From NCBI GenBank assembly GCA_964460905.1, contig CAYWRM010000003.1, positions 1 to 64,000 on the forward strand: a stretch of DNA of 64,000 nucleotides, given 5' to 3'. The notes under the pieces are model-generated. The model saw nothing but the letters and a program-made list of their open reading frames with translations. It was not told the DNA's origin and searched no databases. The stretch comes from GCA-002708315 sp964460905. GTDB lineage: Bacteria; Bacteroidota; Bacteroidia; Bacteroidales; F082. The translations under genes and the position numbers were made by a program. Below are positions 26,722 through 36,140 of this stretch, in pieces (within the stretch, counting starts at the first letter, position 1; each line of letters opens with the position of its first letter).

Positions 26722-28935
26722 TTATTCTATTCTAAATCTAACCCCTGCAAAAACCTTTATCCCTGTAATTGGGCCCCAAACAATTGAAGAATCAAAATAT
26801 TTTCCAAAAGGATCCTCCGAAGAAATTATTGGATCCATCTGACGGAAATTACCGAGATTTTCGCCGCCTATATAAAATTCAAACTTCTTGAAATATCTTG
26901 TTATTTGAGCGTTTATTAAAGCATAATCTGGCGAATGTGTAGGACGTTGATATTCTATCGGATAGAAATCCGTATAAAGTAATCGTTGATTGCCAATTGC
27001 CTGTATGTTTAAATCAAATTGCCATGTTTTTAATTTGGTTTGGTATGATATTGCAAGTAATCCTTTGTACTTGTTTACCAACGGCTTTTCCTGTAACTCG
27101 TTGCCAATAGTTGTTTTAACATCGTTATAACGAAAGGCTAAAGTTACATCAAAGTTCTTAAAAAGTTCGTAGTTTGATTCTATTTGAAAACTATTAGAAT
27201 ATGATTTTCCATTAAGGTTATATACATAAATTATAAATGGATCGTCTTCTCGGTCGATTATTATTTGATTATCAAATTGTGTACGGAAAAAATCAGCAGT
27301 AATACTAAGTTCTCTTGCTCCTATGTCAATGTATGTTGTATAGCTTAAACCATAATTCCACGATGATTCAATTTGTAGTTCTTCGGTAAAAACTAACTTT
27401 TTTGAAGTAGCTAATAACGAAGAATTTTCAGCTATAACATTTGGTGAACGATAGCCCTTTCCTGCACTTACACGGATTACATTATGCTCATTCAGGTTGT
27501 GTTTAACATGAATTCGAGGAGTGAAAAGTAAACCATATAAATTGTGATGATCTAACCGTAAACCAATAATTACATTCAGGTTTTTTGCATTTGAATAATT
27601 GTATTGTACAAAGCTTCCCGCAACTTTTTCAGTACGGATGAAAGTACTGTCGTTCAAATCTTCATCATATTTGTCATAGATATAACTAATTCCGGTGGTG
27701 AATTTATGTCGGGTATCTGCGATCCATGATTGGAACATTAAGTTTCCATAGTATGATAGTTGTTTTGCATCATAAGTTGTTAATCCAAAATATGAATTTT
27801 GATCATCAATCACTATTTGATTCTGGAATCCAAAACTGGTTTGAGAACGGTGTTCAAAAATATAACCCATTTTTAAAAACGTTTCGTAACGTTTAGTGCT
27901 AACACCAATTCCGTATCCATTATCAATTGTATGAGCTTTGTCAGGGTCAAATGTCATTTGTCCACCCTGCCTGTTTTCCGAAAGATATTTAAATCCAAAC
28001 TGCATGCGAAACTGATGATTAGTATATTTCCACCTGTTAAACAAGTTAATTTGGTTCACCAATGGTTGGTCAAGAAAAGAATCACCATTTTTGTCGTGTT
28101 TCACTGACATATTTTCGATATGTGCCAACACAGCTGTACTCCACTTGTCGTTTAACTGAAAACGAGTGTTCATATTTGCCTCAACTTTACCTAGTTGATT
28201 TCCATAGGCATTCAGAAAGAATTTCTCACCTTCATCTGCTTTCTTGTATTCAATGTTAATTTGTCCGGTCATTGATTCATAACCATTTATAACCGATGAT
28301 GTCCCTTTCGAAACCTGAATTGATTCCATCCAGCTTCCAGGTATATAGCCTAATCCCCATGGAGTGGCAAGTCCACGCATATTTGGAATATTTTCGGTTA
28401 ATAGTTGAGTATATATACCAGCTAATCCCAACATTTGGATTTGTTTTGCGCCTGTAACCGCATCACTGTAACTTACATCAACTGTTGCACTATTTTCAAA
28501 ACTTTCAGATAGGTTACAGCATGCAGCCTTTTGTAATTCATTTTCGTTAATAGTTACCACCGACCGGATTTGTGTTCGAGAAATAAAACTGCCTTTCTGC
28601 CGTGCTTTTATTTCTACTTCACTTAAGTTTTTAACCTCGTTTAAGCCAATATGAACATGATTATATCCAGTTTGTTTTAAATTAATAGTGTCAGTTTTAT
28701 AACTAACAAAACTTACAACTAACACCTGAGGAAATTTTGGTTTTAGATCAATTTTGAAATGACCATCATCACCTGTAACGGTTCCATTTTGAGTACTTAA
28801 TTGAATAATGGTTGCTCCAACTAATGGAATTTCATTGCCATTCACATGTTCAAAAACCCCTCCTGTAGCTTGTTGTGCGCTGAGATAATATCCCTGAAGG
28901 AATATTACTATTGTAATAATGATATATTTTATCAT
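26722..28935 (-). CDS. TonB-dependent receptor, probably for a metal or metallophore
   Basis: A 737-residue outer-membrane receptor with a signal peptide, then a carboxypeptidase-like regulatory (CarboxypepD_reg) domain (TGGVFEHVNGNEIPLVGATI...). A plug domain follows (VTINENELQKAACCNLSESFENSATVDVSYSDAV...), then a 22-strand barrel ending in an aromatic-rich strand. The plug contains a CC pair. Together with the adjacent HMA protein and the HYC_CC_PP-type protein it makes a three-gene set recurrent in Bacteroidota and best explained by import or sensing of copper-like metals. No SusD partner is present, arguing against a glycan role. Confidence 0.88.
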   Translation of the reverse strand: MIKYIIITIVIFLQGYYLSAQQATGGVFEHVNGNEIPLVGATIIQLSTQNGTVTGDDGHFKIDLKPKFPQVLVVSFVSYKTDTINLKQTGYNHVHIGLNEVKNLSEVEIKARQKGSFISRTQIRSVVTINENELQKAACCNLSESFENSATVDVSYSDAVTGAKQIQMLGLAGIYTQLLTENIPNMRGLATPWGLGYIPGSWMESIQVSKGTSSVINGYESMTGQINIEYKKADEGEKFFLNAYGNQLGKVEANMNTRFQLNDKWSTAVLAHIENMSVKHDKNGDSFLDQPLVNQINLFNRWKYTNHQFRMQFGFKYLSENRQGGQMTFDPDKAHTIDNGYGIGVSTKRYETFLKMGYIFEHRSQTSFGFQNQIVIDDQNSYFGLTTYDAKQLSYYGNLMFQSWIADTRHKFTTGISYIYDKYDEDLNDSTFIRTEKVAGSFVQYNYSNAKNLNVIIGLRLDHHNLYGLLFTPRIHVKHNLNEHNVIRVSAGKGYRSPNVIAENSSLLATSKKLVFTEELQIESSWNYGLSYTTYIDIGARELSITADFFRTQFDNQIIIDREDDPFIIYVYNLNGKSYSNSFQIESNYELFKNFDVTLAFRYNDVKTTIGNELQEKPLVNKYKGLLAISYQTKLKTWQFDLNIQAIGNQRLLYTDFYPIEYQRPTHSPDYALINAQITRYFKKFEFYIGGENLGNFRQMDPIISSEDPFGKYFDSSIVWGPITGIKVFAGVRFRIE

Positions 28936-29070
28936 GATAAATTTCTTTATTAAATTGTGAATCTTTATGTCCTTATATTAAAAATATGGAATACTTCTTG
29001 AGAAACTTGTTTTCAATCTTGACCAGAGAAAAAAACGAAAATTAGGCATAGCCAAGTCATCCAAGCAAGC

Positions 29071-29170
29071 GGTTATTATTTCGAGGGAAACGACTGTAAG
29101 GATAGACGAGAAATCTCCTGAGAGAATGGTTTTTGTTCAGGGAATCTCTCCTTTCAGTCGACATGACAAC
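29071..29170. repeat. Quasi-palindromic intergenic element (family K/L)
   Basis: The left arm, 29071-29122 (ATTTCGAGGGAAACGACTGTAAGGA... GAGAAATCTCCTGAG), is the approximate complement of the right arm, 29135-29170 (CAGGGAATCTCTCC... CAGTCGACATGACAAC). The 12-mer CGACTGTAAGGA (29091-29102) recurs at 58300-58311. It sits in the 349-base gap between the TonB receptor and the HYC_CC_PP-type gene. The rest of that gap (28936-29070, 29171-29284) holds no gene; a further arm-like GTTGTCGAAATATAAC lies at about 29199-29214. Confidence 0.6.
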
Positions 29171-29284
29171 AGAGTTTGAGAAGGATACCTTCTATTTCGT
29201 TGTCGAAATATAACTTATATCATCAGGTTTATGTTTGTAAGGTAAACTCGATAATATAAGTGGTCATTCCTTGACACACATCGC

Positions 29285-29761
29285 TTATACGGTAAGGTTA
29301 GGCTCGGTTTTCAATTGGTGATATAGAACCACGATTTCTTTCCCGGTTAACGGTGGTGGCAGACTATAAGTAACTACAGGTTCTCTATTACAAATCTTTA
29401 ATTCCAGATTAAGAAGAACAAATGAAGATATTAGTGCATAACTATGTTTGCATATCTGATCCTCAGAAGGAGGTATAATGTTATATACGTCGGATATTTT
29501 GTAAAAATGTTTATTGTCTGTACAACAGTTGTTCGACTTTGTTGCAGTGTGGTTGTCAATTTTACAACACGAATGTGCATTTTGAATTTCACAGTCTGCA
29601 ACTTCATCAGGGTGATTGCATGTAGCCTGCGATTCGATTAAGCTGTGATTTAATATTGCTGTATTGTTACAATAATGTGTATACACGGTGAACCCGGAAG
29701 TAACGCCTAAAAATGCAACTACCGAGAAAATACTAAAGAGATATGTAATAAGAATTTTCAA
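29285..29761 (-). CDS. HYC_CC_PP-type metal-associated small protein
   Basis: 158 residues starting at a TTG codon (no in-frame ATG upstream). A hydrophobic N-terminal segment is followed by the YTHYC motif, a cysteine/histidine-rich middle (CNHPDEV, HSCCKIDNH, NNCCTDN), a second hydrophobic stretch and a C-terminal SLPPPLTGKEIVVLYHQ. These three signatures are those of the HYC_CC_PP family of Bacteroidota. The Cys/His richness suggests metal binding at the envelope. It is upstream of and co-directional with the TonB receptor and HMA gene. Confidence 0.8.
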   Translation of the reverse strand: MKILITYLFSIFSVVAFLGVTSGFTVYTHYCNNTAILNHSLIESQATCNHPDEVADCEIQNAHSCCKIDNHTATKSNNCCTDNKHFYKISDVYNIIPPSEDQICKHSYALISSFVLLNLELKICNREPVVTYSLPPPLTGKEIVVLYHQLKTEPNLTV

Positions 29762-29787
29762 AATATCACAAGTAATAAAATAATTTA

Positions 29788-29795
29788 CAAAATTA
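29788..29795 (-). promoter_or_regulatory. Candidate -7 element for the HYC_CC_PP/TonB/HMA genes
   Basis: TAATTTTG on the minus strand matches TAnnTTTG and lies 26 bases before the TTG start at 29761. No good -33 TTG was found at the usual distance. Confidence 0.4.
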
Positions 29796-29915
29796 ATTAG
29801 TTACTTTGATATTATTGTTAACCAGATGTTAAAAGTGTTGAGGACAGTAATTCGAAGTAGGGAGCCGGAAGTGGGAGAGTAGGGTTAACTTCCACCACCC
29901 ATCTCTCAATAATTA

Positions 29916-31697
29916 TCATTTGTCATAGATATTGTCAAGCACCTTAGTGTAATTTTTAATTACAATCTTACGCTTAAGTTTTTGAGTGGGAGATAACATT
30001 CCATTATCAGGAGTCCACTGATCAGCAACAATACGGAAAACTTTAATCTGTGCAACATAATCGAGGTCTTTGTTATGTTTATCCACTTCAATTTGATAAC
30101 GGTCGATTATTTTTTGTTTAGTAACCAAATCGTCATTATCCCGGAAGGTTACTTTATGAATTGAACACCAATTGTGTAAAAACACATAGTCAGGAACAAT
30201 AAGTGCTGCTGTGAACTTCTCATTTTCACCAACAACAATTATCTGTTCAATAAACTGTGATTCTTTAAATTGATTTTCAACTTGCTGAGGGGCAACGTAT
30301 TTACCCCCAGATAGTTTAAATATTTCCTTTTTACGATCCGTAATTGTTAACATTCGGTTTTCATCAAGTGTGCCTATATCACCAGTATGAAACCATCCGT
30401 CTTTGTCAATTGCTTCTTTGGTTTTTTCTGGATCTTTATAATATCCTGACATTAAGTTTGGACCTTTCTCAAGAATCTCACCATCTTCGGCAATCATTAC
30501 GTCAAGTTCATCGGGAACTAATCCTACGCTTCCAAACCTAACGCCAGGATAAAATGACAAAGTTGCAGAAATGAGAGGTGATGTTTCAGTTAAACCATAA
30601 CCTTCCTGAACAATAATTTTAGCTGCCCAAAAAATCCGGGCAAGACGTGGCTGTAATGCTGCACCTCCACTAATAACACCTTTTAATTCACCTCCAAGAG
30701 CCTCTCGCCATTTACTAAATATGAGTTTGTTGGCAATGGCAAGTTTTGCATTATACAAAGCACTGCGGTTAGCAGGATTTGGATCATATTGATCGCCAAT
30801 TTTAACAGCCCAGAAAAACAAAGCTTTTTTAACTCCACTTAATTCTCTACCCTTATTGATTATTTTATCATAAACTTTTTCGAAAACTCTTGGAACAGTA
30901 ATAAAAACATTCACTTTAATTTCGCGCATATTATCGCCGATAGTTTCAATGTTTTCTGCATAATACAGTGTTAATCCCATTGCTTGCCATAAATAATTAC
31001 CAACTCTTTCCAATACATGTGATAAGGGTAAAAAACTCAGTGCACGATCATTGGAATTAAGATATGGAACAACTTTTTGTGCCAGTAGTAGATTACTTAT
31101 AACATTATTATGTGAGAGCATTACGCCTTTAGAAAGCCCTGTGGTGCCAGAGGTATAAAACAAAGTTAACAGGTCATGAGGCTTAACATCGTTTCGTCGT
31201 TCGACAAGCGTTTCCTTAAATTCATCAGCTTTTGAAATTCCCAGATCAGCAATTTCACGCCAATTATGAACTCCTTCAACTTCATCGATAGTGTAAATCT
31301 CTTCTATATTGGGAGTTTTTTTAAATACGGGAAGAAGTTTGTCGTAAAGCTCTTTATTAGAAACTATTAATATTCTTGAATCAGAATGTGACAATATATG
31401 CAGATATTCTTTGTCGCTAATTGTTGGATAAATACCAACATGAACACATCCAATTTGCGACATACCAAAATCTATAAAGTTCCATTCGGGTCTGTTATTA
31501 GTAACCGATGCAATTTTATCACCTTTTTTATAACCCATTGCCAGGAGTCCATAACTAAAAGCATCTACGTTTTTTCTATACTCGCTTGTGCTAAAGTTTT
31601 CCCATTTTCCATTACGTTTTACCGAAAGAGAAATTTCCTTGTTAAAATTCTCCTCTGCATTGGTAAGTATATCAAAAGTTCTGGTAATTTTTGCCAT
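29916..31697 (-). CDS. Long-chain acyl-CoA synthetase (AMP-forming), second copy
   Basis: A 593-residue ANL ligase with the same motifs as the copy at 20865: FYTSGTTGLSKGVMLSHNN, EGYGLTETSPLI, GWFHTGDIGTL and DRKKEIFKLSGGKYVAPQ. The catalytic lysine of the C-terminal domain is expected in the LSPTQKLKRK segment. It stands alone on the minus strand, away from the MarR-led operon, so it may be controlled separately and serve lipid synthesis or uptake of exogenous fatty acids. A -7-like TATATTTG lies on the minus strand at 31723-31730. Confidence 0.94.
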   Translation of the reverse strand: MAKITRTFDILTNAEENFNKEISLSVKRNGKWENFSTSEYRKNVDAFSYGLLAMGYKKGDKIASVTNNRPEWNFIDFGMSQIGCVHVGIYPTISDKEYLHILSHSDSRILIVSNKELYDKLLPVFKKTPNIEEIYTIDEVEGVHNWREIADLGISKADEFKETLVERRNDVKPHDLLTLFYTSGTTGLSKGVMLSHNNVISNLLLAQKVVPYLNSNDRALSFLPLSHVLERVGNYLWQAMGLTLYYAENIETIGDNMREIKVNVFITVPRVFEKVYDKIINKGRELSGVKKALFFWAVKIGDQYDPNPANRSALYNAKLAIANKLIFSKWREALGGELKGVISGGAALQPRLARIFWAAKIIVQEGYGLTETSPLISATLSFYPGVRFGSVGLVPDELDVMIAEDGEILEKGPNLMSGYYKDPEKTKEAIDKDGWFHTGDIGTLDENRMLTITDRKKEIFKLSGGKYVAPQQVENQFKESQFIEQIIVVGENEKFTAALIVPDYVFLHNWCSIHKVTFRDNDDLVTKQKIIDRYQIEVDKHNKDLDYVAQIKVFRIVADQWTPDNGMLSPTQKLKRKIVIKNYTKVLDNIYDK

Positions 31698-31722
31698 ATT
31701 CTTACAAGTTTATTATGTATGC

Positions 31723-31730
31723 CAAATATA
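31723..31730 (-). promoter_or_regulatory. Candidate -7 element for the second acyl-CoA ligase
   Basis: TATATTTG on the minus strand, 25 bases before the start codon. The nearest TTG upstream is only 14 bases away, so the -33 element is uncertain. Confidence 0.4.
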
Positions 31731-31846
31731 GAATTATTTATTGACAAAAATTAACAGATAAAAAGTTGAATGGCAAAAGAGGTTAAATCTAGTTTAATAT
31801 GTTAACAATTAATAGATTTTAATCAAGTAATTTGGAGCCTGTAAAA

Positions 31847-32263
31847 TCAATTTGGGGAAGGCTTTTTTCTACCCTTGCGTGGATGATTAGGGCTGGTATT
31901 TTGAAACCGTTGCTTTTTCATTTCCCAAACATGATCGAGACGTTTTATTTGATCATCATTAAGATATTTTTCTAATTCATCTTTAAGATCGAAGAAGAGT
32001 TCTTTTTGTCCTTCACGAAAGTCAGACATTAAATCGCAATTATATGAAGCATATTTTTTAAGTATAGGAATTATTTCATCGCGTTGTTCAGGTGTAGGGC
32101 GAAGTATATTCATAAATTCGCGATGAAACCCCATGTCAGTATAATAATTTTGCATTCTTTCAACACGGGTGCTGGTAATTCTTCCACCAACTAAAAATCC
32201 TATTATCATACCTATCAACAAGGTACCTATAATTACTATTGAATATTTTATTTTCTTGCTCAT
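31847..32263 (-). CDS. Spy/CpxP-like periplasmic protein (heavy-metal-sensor type)
   Basis: 138 residues. An N-terminal transmembrane anchor (IVIIGTLLIGMIIGFLVGG) is followed by a helical domain resembling the ZraP/CnrX/Spy group: ILRPTPEQRDEIIPILKKYA... EKYLNDDQIKRLDHVWEM, with a basic tail RKGRKKP. The LTPEQ...L-x2-DQ-like pattern is typical. It is the third gene of an ECF sigma operon (sigma, small membrane protein, this gene), 9 bases after its neighbour, suggesting envelope-stress sensing upstream of the sigma factor. Confidence 0.75.
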   Translation of the reverse strand: MSKKIKYSIVIIGTLLIGMIIGFLVGGRITSTRVERMQNYYTDMGFHREFMNILRPTPEQRDEIIPILKKYASYNCDLMSDFREGQKELFFDLKDELEKYLNDDQIKRLDHVWEMKKQRFQNTSPNHPRKGRKKPSPN

Positions 32264-32272
32264 GGTAGTGGT

Positions 32273-32563
32273 TTAAAAGTTAACAGAAGTCAATAGAGGT
32301 TCATCGGAAGTGTATTCCATTAATCCGATAAGAGCATCTGCCGAAAATGAACCTTCAGTTATGTAAACTGTAAAAAGTAAAATAATTATTGCTGCAACTC
32401 CCGAAAGTGCCACCCATCTAAAAATATTATAAAATTCCATTTCGGCATTCTTTTTTTTACTTTCAATATTTTTCATCACACGCTGTGCGAACCCATCGGA
32501 AAAAGCTGGATTATATTCTGATAAGATGTTTGATAATTCATCTACTACATCTGGCTTATTCAT
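32273..32563 (-). CDS. Small single-pass membrane protein, probable anti-sigma factor
   Basis: 96 residues. The cytoplasmic N-terminal ~45 residues (FSDGFAQRVMKNIESKKK) are followed by one transmembrane helix (WVALSGVAAIIILLFTVYI) and a short C-terminal tail outside. It overlaps the end of the sigma-factor gene by 4 bases (ATGA), so the two are translationally coupled. Position and topology fit an anti-sigma factor; the canonical zinc-binding HxxxCxxC motif is not present, so assignment rests on context. Confidence 0.6.
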   Translation of the reverse strand: MNKPDVVDELSNILSEYNPAFSDGFAQRVMKNIESKKKNAEMEFYNIFRWVALSGVAAIIILLFTVYITEGSFSADALIGLMEYTSDEPLLTSVNF

Positions 32564-33114
32564 ATCGTAGTTTGGTTAGTTATTATCTTTTTTAATTTAT
32601 TTTGCCCCCTGGATAATCTAGAAAGTACTGTCCCTAAAGGGAGATTAAGAATAGTTGCAGTTTCTTTGGTTGAGAATCCTTGTATATGACGAAGTACAAT
32701 TACACTTCTGAATTTTGGATCTAAAGCTTCAAGTGAACTGTTTACCATATCGGTTATATCTTTACTTCTTTCATTTTCTACATTTGGTAATTCATTATTA
32801 TTATCTAATGTAAGGTTTCTATGTTGTGATCGTTTTTTAATCTCATTTAATGATAGGTTTATAGCAATCCTGGCAAGATATGTGCCTAATTGTGATTCTC
32901 CTTTAAACTTATCCAGCGATTTATATAATCTGATAAATGTTTCTTGACCTATATCATCAGCATCGTAACTATTGCCCAACATTGGTATAATAATTTTTGC
33001 AACCATTGATTCATACTTATTAACAATGTCTCCAAAAGCATTCATATTGCCTGCTAATGCTTCATTAATAAGCTTAAAGTCGTCTAATGCTTTCAGATTT
33101 TTATTTTTCAACAT
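32560..33114 (-). CDS. ECF RNA polymerase sigma factor
   Basis: 184 residues from the ATG at 33114; a TTG at 33132 would add six residues and is less likely given the -7 element at 33156-33163. Region 2 includes DADDIGQETFIRLYKSLDKFKGES, and the C-terminal sigma-70 region 4 includes KFRSVIVLRHIQGFSTKETATILNLPLGTVLSRLSRG. It is coupled to a membrane protein and a Spy-like protein, a standard envelope-responsive ECF arrangement. The genes it controls are not identifiable here. Confidence 0.93.
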   Translation of the reverse strand: MLKNKNLKALDDFKLINEALAGNMNAFGDIVNKYESMVAKIIIPMLGNSYDADDIGQETFIRLYKSLDKFKGESQLGTYLARIAINLSLNEIKKRSQHRNLTLDNNNELPNVENERSKDITDMVNSSLEALDPKFRSVIVLRHIQGFSTKETATILNLPLGTVLSRLSRGQNKLKKIITNQTTI

Positions 33115-33155
33115 TGTATACTTTATAGACAAAGATTGAGTGTGTTTTATTCCCT

Positions 33156-33163
33156 CAAAGATA
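33156..33163 (-). promoter_or_regulatory. Candidate -7 element for the ECF sigma operon
   Basis: TATCTTTG on the minus strand matches TAnnTTTG and lies 41 bases before the preferred ATG at 33114. It supports the shorter start of the sigma gene. Confidence 0.4.
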
Positions 33164-33282
33164 AAATATTATAAAATCTAAAAGTTTGATGAGATGTTAG
33201 ATAATAATCAACTCATCAGTTTTTGAAGGTAGGTTTAATTTAAGATACCAATTTTTTATAAAAAAGTCTTGCCAGGCTTCAT

Positions 33283-35550
33283 CTAAAATTCATCTTCATT
33301 ATCTTGATTGAACATACCATTTTGGCGTTCGCGGTCATATTTTTCACAGTCAAATTCAATCATTACATCCTTTAAAGGTTTATCAAACTCTCCCTGACTT
33401 ATTCCAAGTGATGGGTCGGCGTAAACCTTTTTCATATATATAGCCCAAATTGGCAAGGCCATATTAGCTCCTTGACCAAGACCAATGGTTCTGAAATGTA
33501 CGCTTCTATCCTCAGCGCCTACCCAAATGCCAGTTGTAAGATCTGGTGTGACTCCCATAAACCACCCATCACTTTGATTTTGGGTTGTTCCGGTTTTACC
33601 GGCGATTGGGTTATCAAAACCGTATTTCCATTGAAGTCTATTACCTGTTCCGCTTTCCACAACGCCTTCCATTAACTTCAGCATTTTGTAGGCAGTTACT
33701 TCATTCATAGCTTCTGTTTTTTCAGGAACAAACCTTTCTAATAAGTTACCATTCTTATCTTCAATTTTAGTAACAAAAGTCGGTTTAACATATACACCTC
33801 TATTTGCAAATGTGTTCATTGCACCTACCATTTCGTAAAGTGACAAATCGGGAGTACCTAGTGCAATGGACGGTACGGCAGGAATATCAGATTTAACTCC
33901 CATTTTACGTGCCATTTGCCTAACCGATTGTGGTGAAAACATTTGAATAAGATATGCTGATATCCAGTTGTTTGAATTAGCCAATGCCCATTTTAAAGTT
34001 ACCTCTTCACCTACTCGATCACTTCCGGAGTTTCTGGGAGCCCAAAAAGTGCCATCGCCAAGTTCAACACTATATGATATATTTGAAACCTTGTAACATG
34101 GTGTATATTCACCTTCCTGCATTGCCAATGTGTAAAGAAAGGGTTTGAAGGTTGAACCTACTTGACGTTTTCCCTGAACCACATGATCAAATTTAAAATA
34201 TTGATAATCAATTCCGCCAACCATAGCCCTAACGTACCCTGTATGTGATTCCATTGACAGTAGACCAGCTTGTAGGAAATATTTGTAATACTTTATTGAA
34301 TCCATAGGAGTCATAATTGTATCAATTGATCCATTCCAGCTAAAAACACGCATTTCAGTTGGTCTTTCGAAGTAATCCAGTATTGAATCCAACTCCATAC
34401 CTGAATTTCTCAGTTTTCTATATCTTTCACTTCTTTTAATTGCTTGAAGCATAATCCTGTCAACAGATTCTTCTACCTCATCTTCGTCAAAATCGAATGG
34501 AGCATATGTATATCCTTCCCAGTGTTCGTAAAATGCTGGTTGAAGATCAAGTGAAAGATGTTCGCGAACAGATTCTTCAGCATAACGCTGCATGCGAGAA
34601 TTTATGGTTGTGTAAATTTTGAGTCCGTCCTTATATAAGTTATAAGGGGTACCATCGGGTTTGAAATGTGTTTTGCACCATTCTTTTAACGTTCCCCGTA
34701 GCTGTTCCCGTAAATATCTGGCAATACCCTGATTATGATCGCGCATTGAGTATTTTGAAACTCCAAGTGATAATTGATTAACAGAATCATAAACTTCTTT
34801 GGTTATAAATCCATATTTATGCATTTGATTTAACACAAGATTTCTTCGTTGCATCGACCGTTCAGGGTTTGAAATAGGACTATACCTTGTTGGAGCATTC
34901 ACAACGCTGGCCATTAATGCAGCTTGTTGTATGTTTAATGAATCGGGAGTACAATCAAAAAACGTTGCAGATGCTGATTTAATGCCATATGAATTGTGTC
35001 CGAATGGAACAGTATTCAAATACATGGCAATAATTTCTTCTTTTGAGTAATAGCGTTCTAGTTTAAGGGCAGTTATCCATTCTTGAAATTTTCTCAGAAT
35101 CAATTGTGGTGTTGACAGGCGGCCTCGTGGAAAAAGGTTTTTTGCTAATTGTTGGGTTAAAGTACTTCCTCCTCCTTTATGGTTACCGGTAATTACACCA
35201 TAAAAAACTCTAACTAAAGCTTTTTCATCAATTCCTGAATGTTTCTCAAACCTGATATCTTCGATGGCAACCAGAGCGTTTATTAAATTTGGCGAAATAT
35301 CTCTATAGCTTATATTTGACCTATTCTCGATGAAATAAGTCCCGAGCAGTTCACCATCAGAAGAATATACTTCTGAAGCCAGGTTGCTTTTCGGATTTTC
35401 TAATTCTTCAAAAGTTGGCATATTGCCAAACCATTCAGCAGCAACACCATAAAAGAAAACAAAACCCATAGCAAGCAATAAAACCCATATAAGCCAAAAT
35501 TTTAATTTATAATTAAAGAATTTTTTCTTTTCTGAATTTTTATTTGTCAT
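33283..35550 (-). CDS. Class A penicillin-binding protein (PBP1A-like)
   Basis: A 755-residue bifunctional peptidoglycan synthase. One N-terminal membrane anchor (residues 18-36) is followed by a GT51 glycosyltransferase domain with catalytic E97 in AIEDIRFEKHSGID and GGGSTLTQQLAKNLF. The transpeptidase domain has the SxxK motif S466-T-F-K469, SNN in the ALANSNNWISAY segment and KTG at K652. It lies downstream of gldH and ricT on the same strand and may be cotranscribed with them. Confidence 0.95.
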   Translation of the reverse strand: MTNKNSEKKKFFNYKLKFWLIWVLLLAMGFVFFYGVAAEWFGNMPTFEELENPKSNLASEVYSSDGELLGTYFIENRSNISYRDISPNLINALVAIEDIRFEKHSGIDEKALVRVFYGVITGNHKGGGSTLTQQLAKNLFPRGRLSTPQLILRKFQEWITALKLERYYSKEEIIAMYLNTVPFGHNSYGIKSASATFFDCTPDSLNIQQAALMASVVNAPTRYSPISNPERSMQRRNLVLNQMHKYGFITKEVYDSVNQLSLGVSKYSMRDHNQGIARYLREQLRGTLKEWCKTHFKPDGTPYNLYKDGLKIYTTINSRMQRYAEESVREHLSLDLQPAFYEHWEGYTYAPFDFDEDEVEESVDRIMLQAIKRSERYRKLRNSGMELDSILDYFERPTEMRVFSWNGSIDTIMTPMDSIKYYKYFLQAGLLSMESHTGYVRAMVGGIDYQYFKFDHVVQGKRQVGSTFKPFLYTLAMQEGEYTPCYKVSNISYSVELGDGTFWAPRNSGSDRVGEEVTLKWALANSNNWISAYLIQMFSPQSVRQMARKMGVKSDIPAVPSIALGTPDLSLYEMVGAMNTFANRGVYVKPTFVTKIEDKNGNLLERFVPEKTEAMNEVTAYKMLKLMEGVVESGTGNRLQWKYGFDNPIAGKTGTTQNQSDGWFMGVTPDLTTGIWVGAEDRSVHFRTIGLGQGANMALPIWAIYMKKVYADPSLGISQGEFDKPLKDVMIEFDCEKYDRERQNGMFNQDNEDEF

Positions 35551-35591
35551 AATACTATTATCCTTGTGTTGAACAGAAATTTACTGAGAAT

Positions 35592-36074
35592 TTATTCCTT
35601 AATAATGCACAATCCAATATCGTTAATTCCTGTTAATGTATCAACTCGCATAGCTTGTTGAACAAGAAACTTGTATTCACCTACTAATGGAAATCGCAAA
35701 GCAGACTTAAGCACAATTACGTTCTCTTTTATATCACCCCATCCTTTACCAAGCCATTTTCCTTCATTGTTAGCTAGTATACATTCTATTGTATCTCTGC
35801 TTATATTTCCGTTTGGAAACTCTGTTATCAAAAATAAATACAAATTACTATACCGGTAATTAATTGAATTTCTAATATTTAAACTGAACTTGTGATTGTC
35901 AATAGAGTCGTTTATGTTAACATTAAAAGCAATGGCGTTGTGTTTATACCATCCTTCGGTGGGTAGCGTTACATTATTATTATAAACAGTATCAGGATTA
36001 CATGAGTAAAATACAACCGAAAATATGGTGATAGTAATAAATATACTTGCCGAAGTCTTAAACATATTAAACAT
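35592..36074 (-). CDS. gldH: Gliding motility lipoprotein GldH
   Basis: 160 residues with a signal peptide and lipobox cysteine C25 (VVFYSC). The body matches GldH: WYKHNAIAFNVNINDSID, NIRNSINYRYSNLYLFL, DTIECILANNEGKWLGKGWGDI and FPLVGEYKFLVQQAMR. GldH is an outer-membrane-associated lipoprotein required for gliding in Flavobacterium and is widespread in Bacteroidota with or without motility. It lies directly after ricT, a conserved neighbourhood in the phylum. Confidence 0.92.
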   Translation of the reverse strand: MFNMFKTSASIFITITIFSVVFYSCNPDTVYNNNVTLPTEGWYKHNAIAFNVNINDSIDNHKFSLNIRNSINYRYSNLYLFLITEFPNGNISRDTIECILANNEGKWLGKGWGDIKENVIVLKSALRFPLVGEYKFLVQQAMRVDTLTGINDIGLCIIKE

Positions 36075-36140
36075 CTATGTTATAACAATGTGAAATTGGA
36101 ACATTTATTATCTAACCTCAAAAAAAATGTCAAATTGGTT

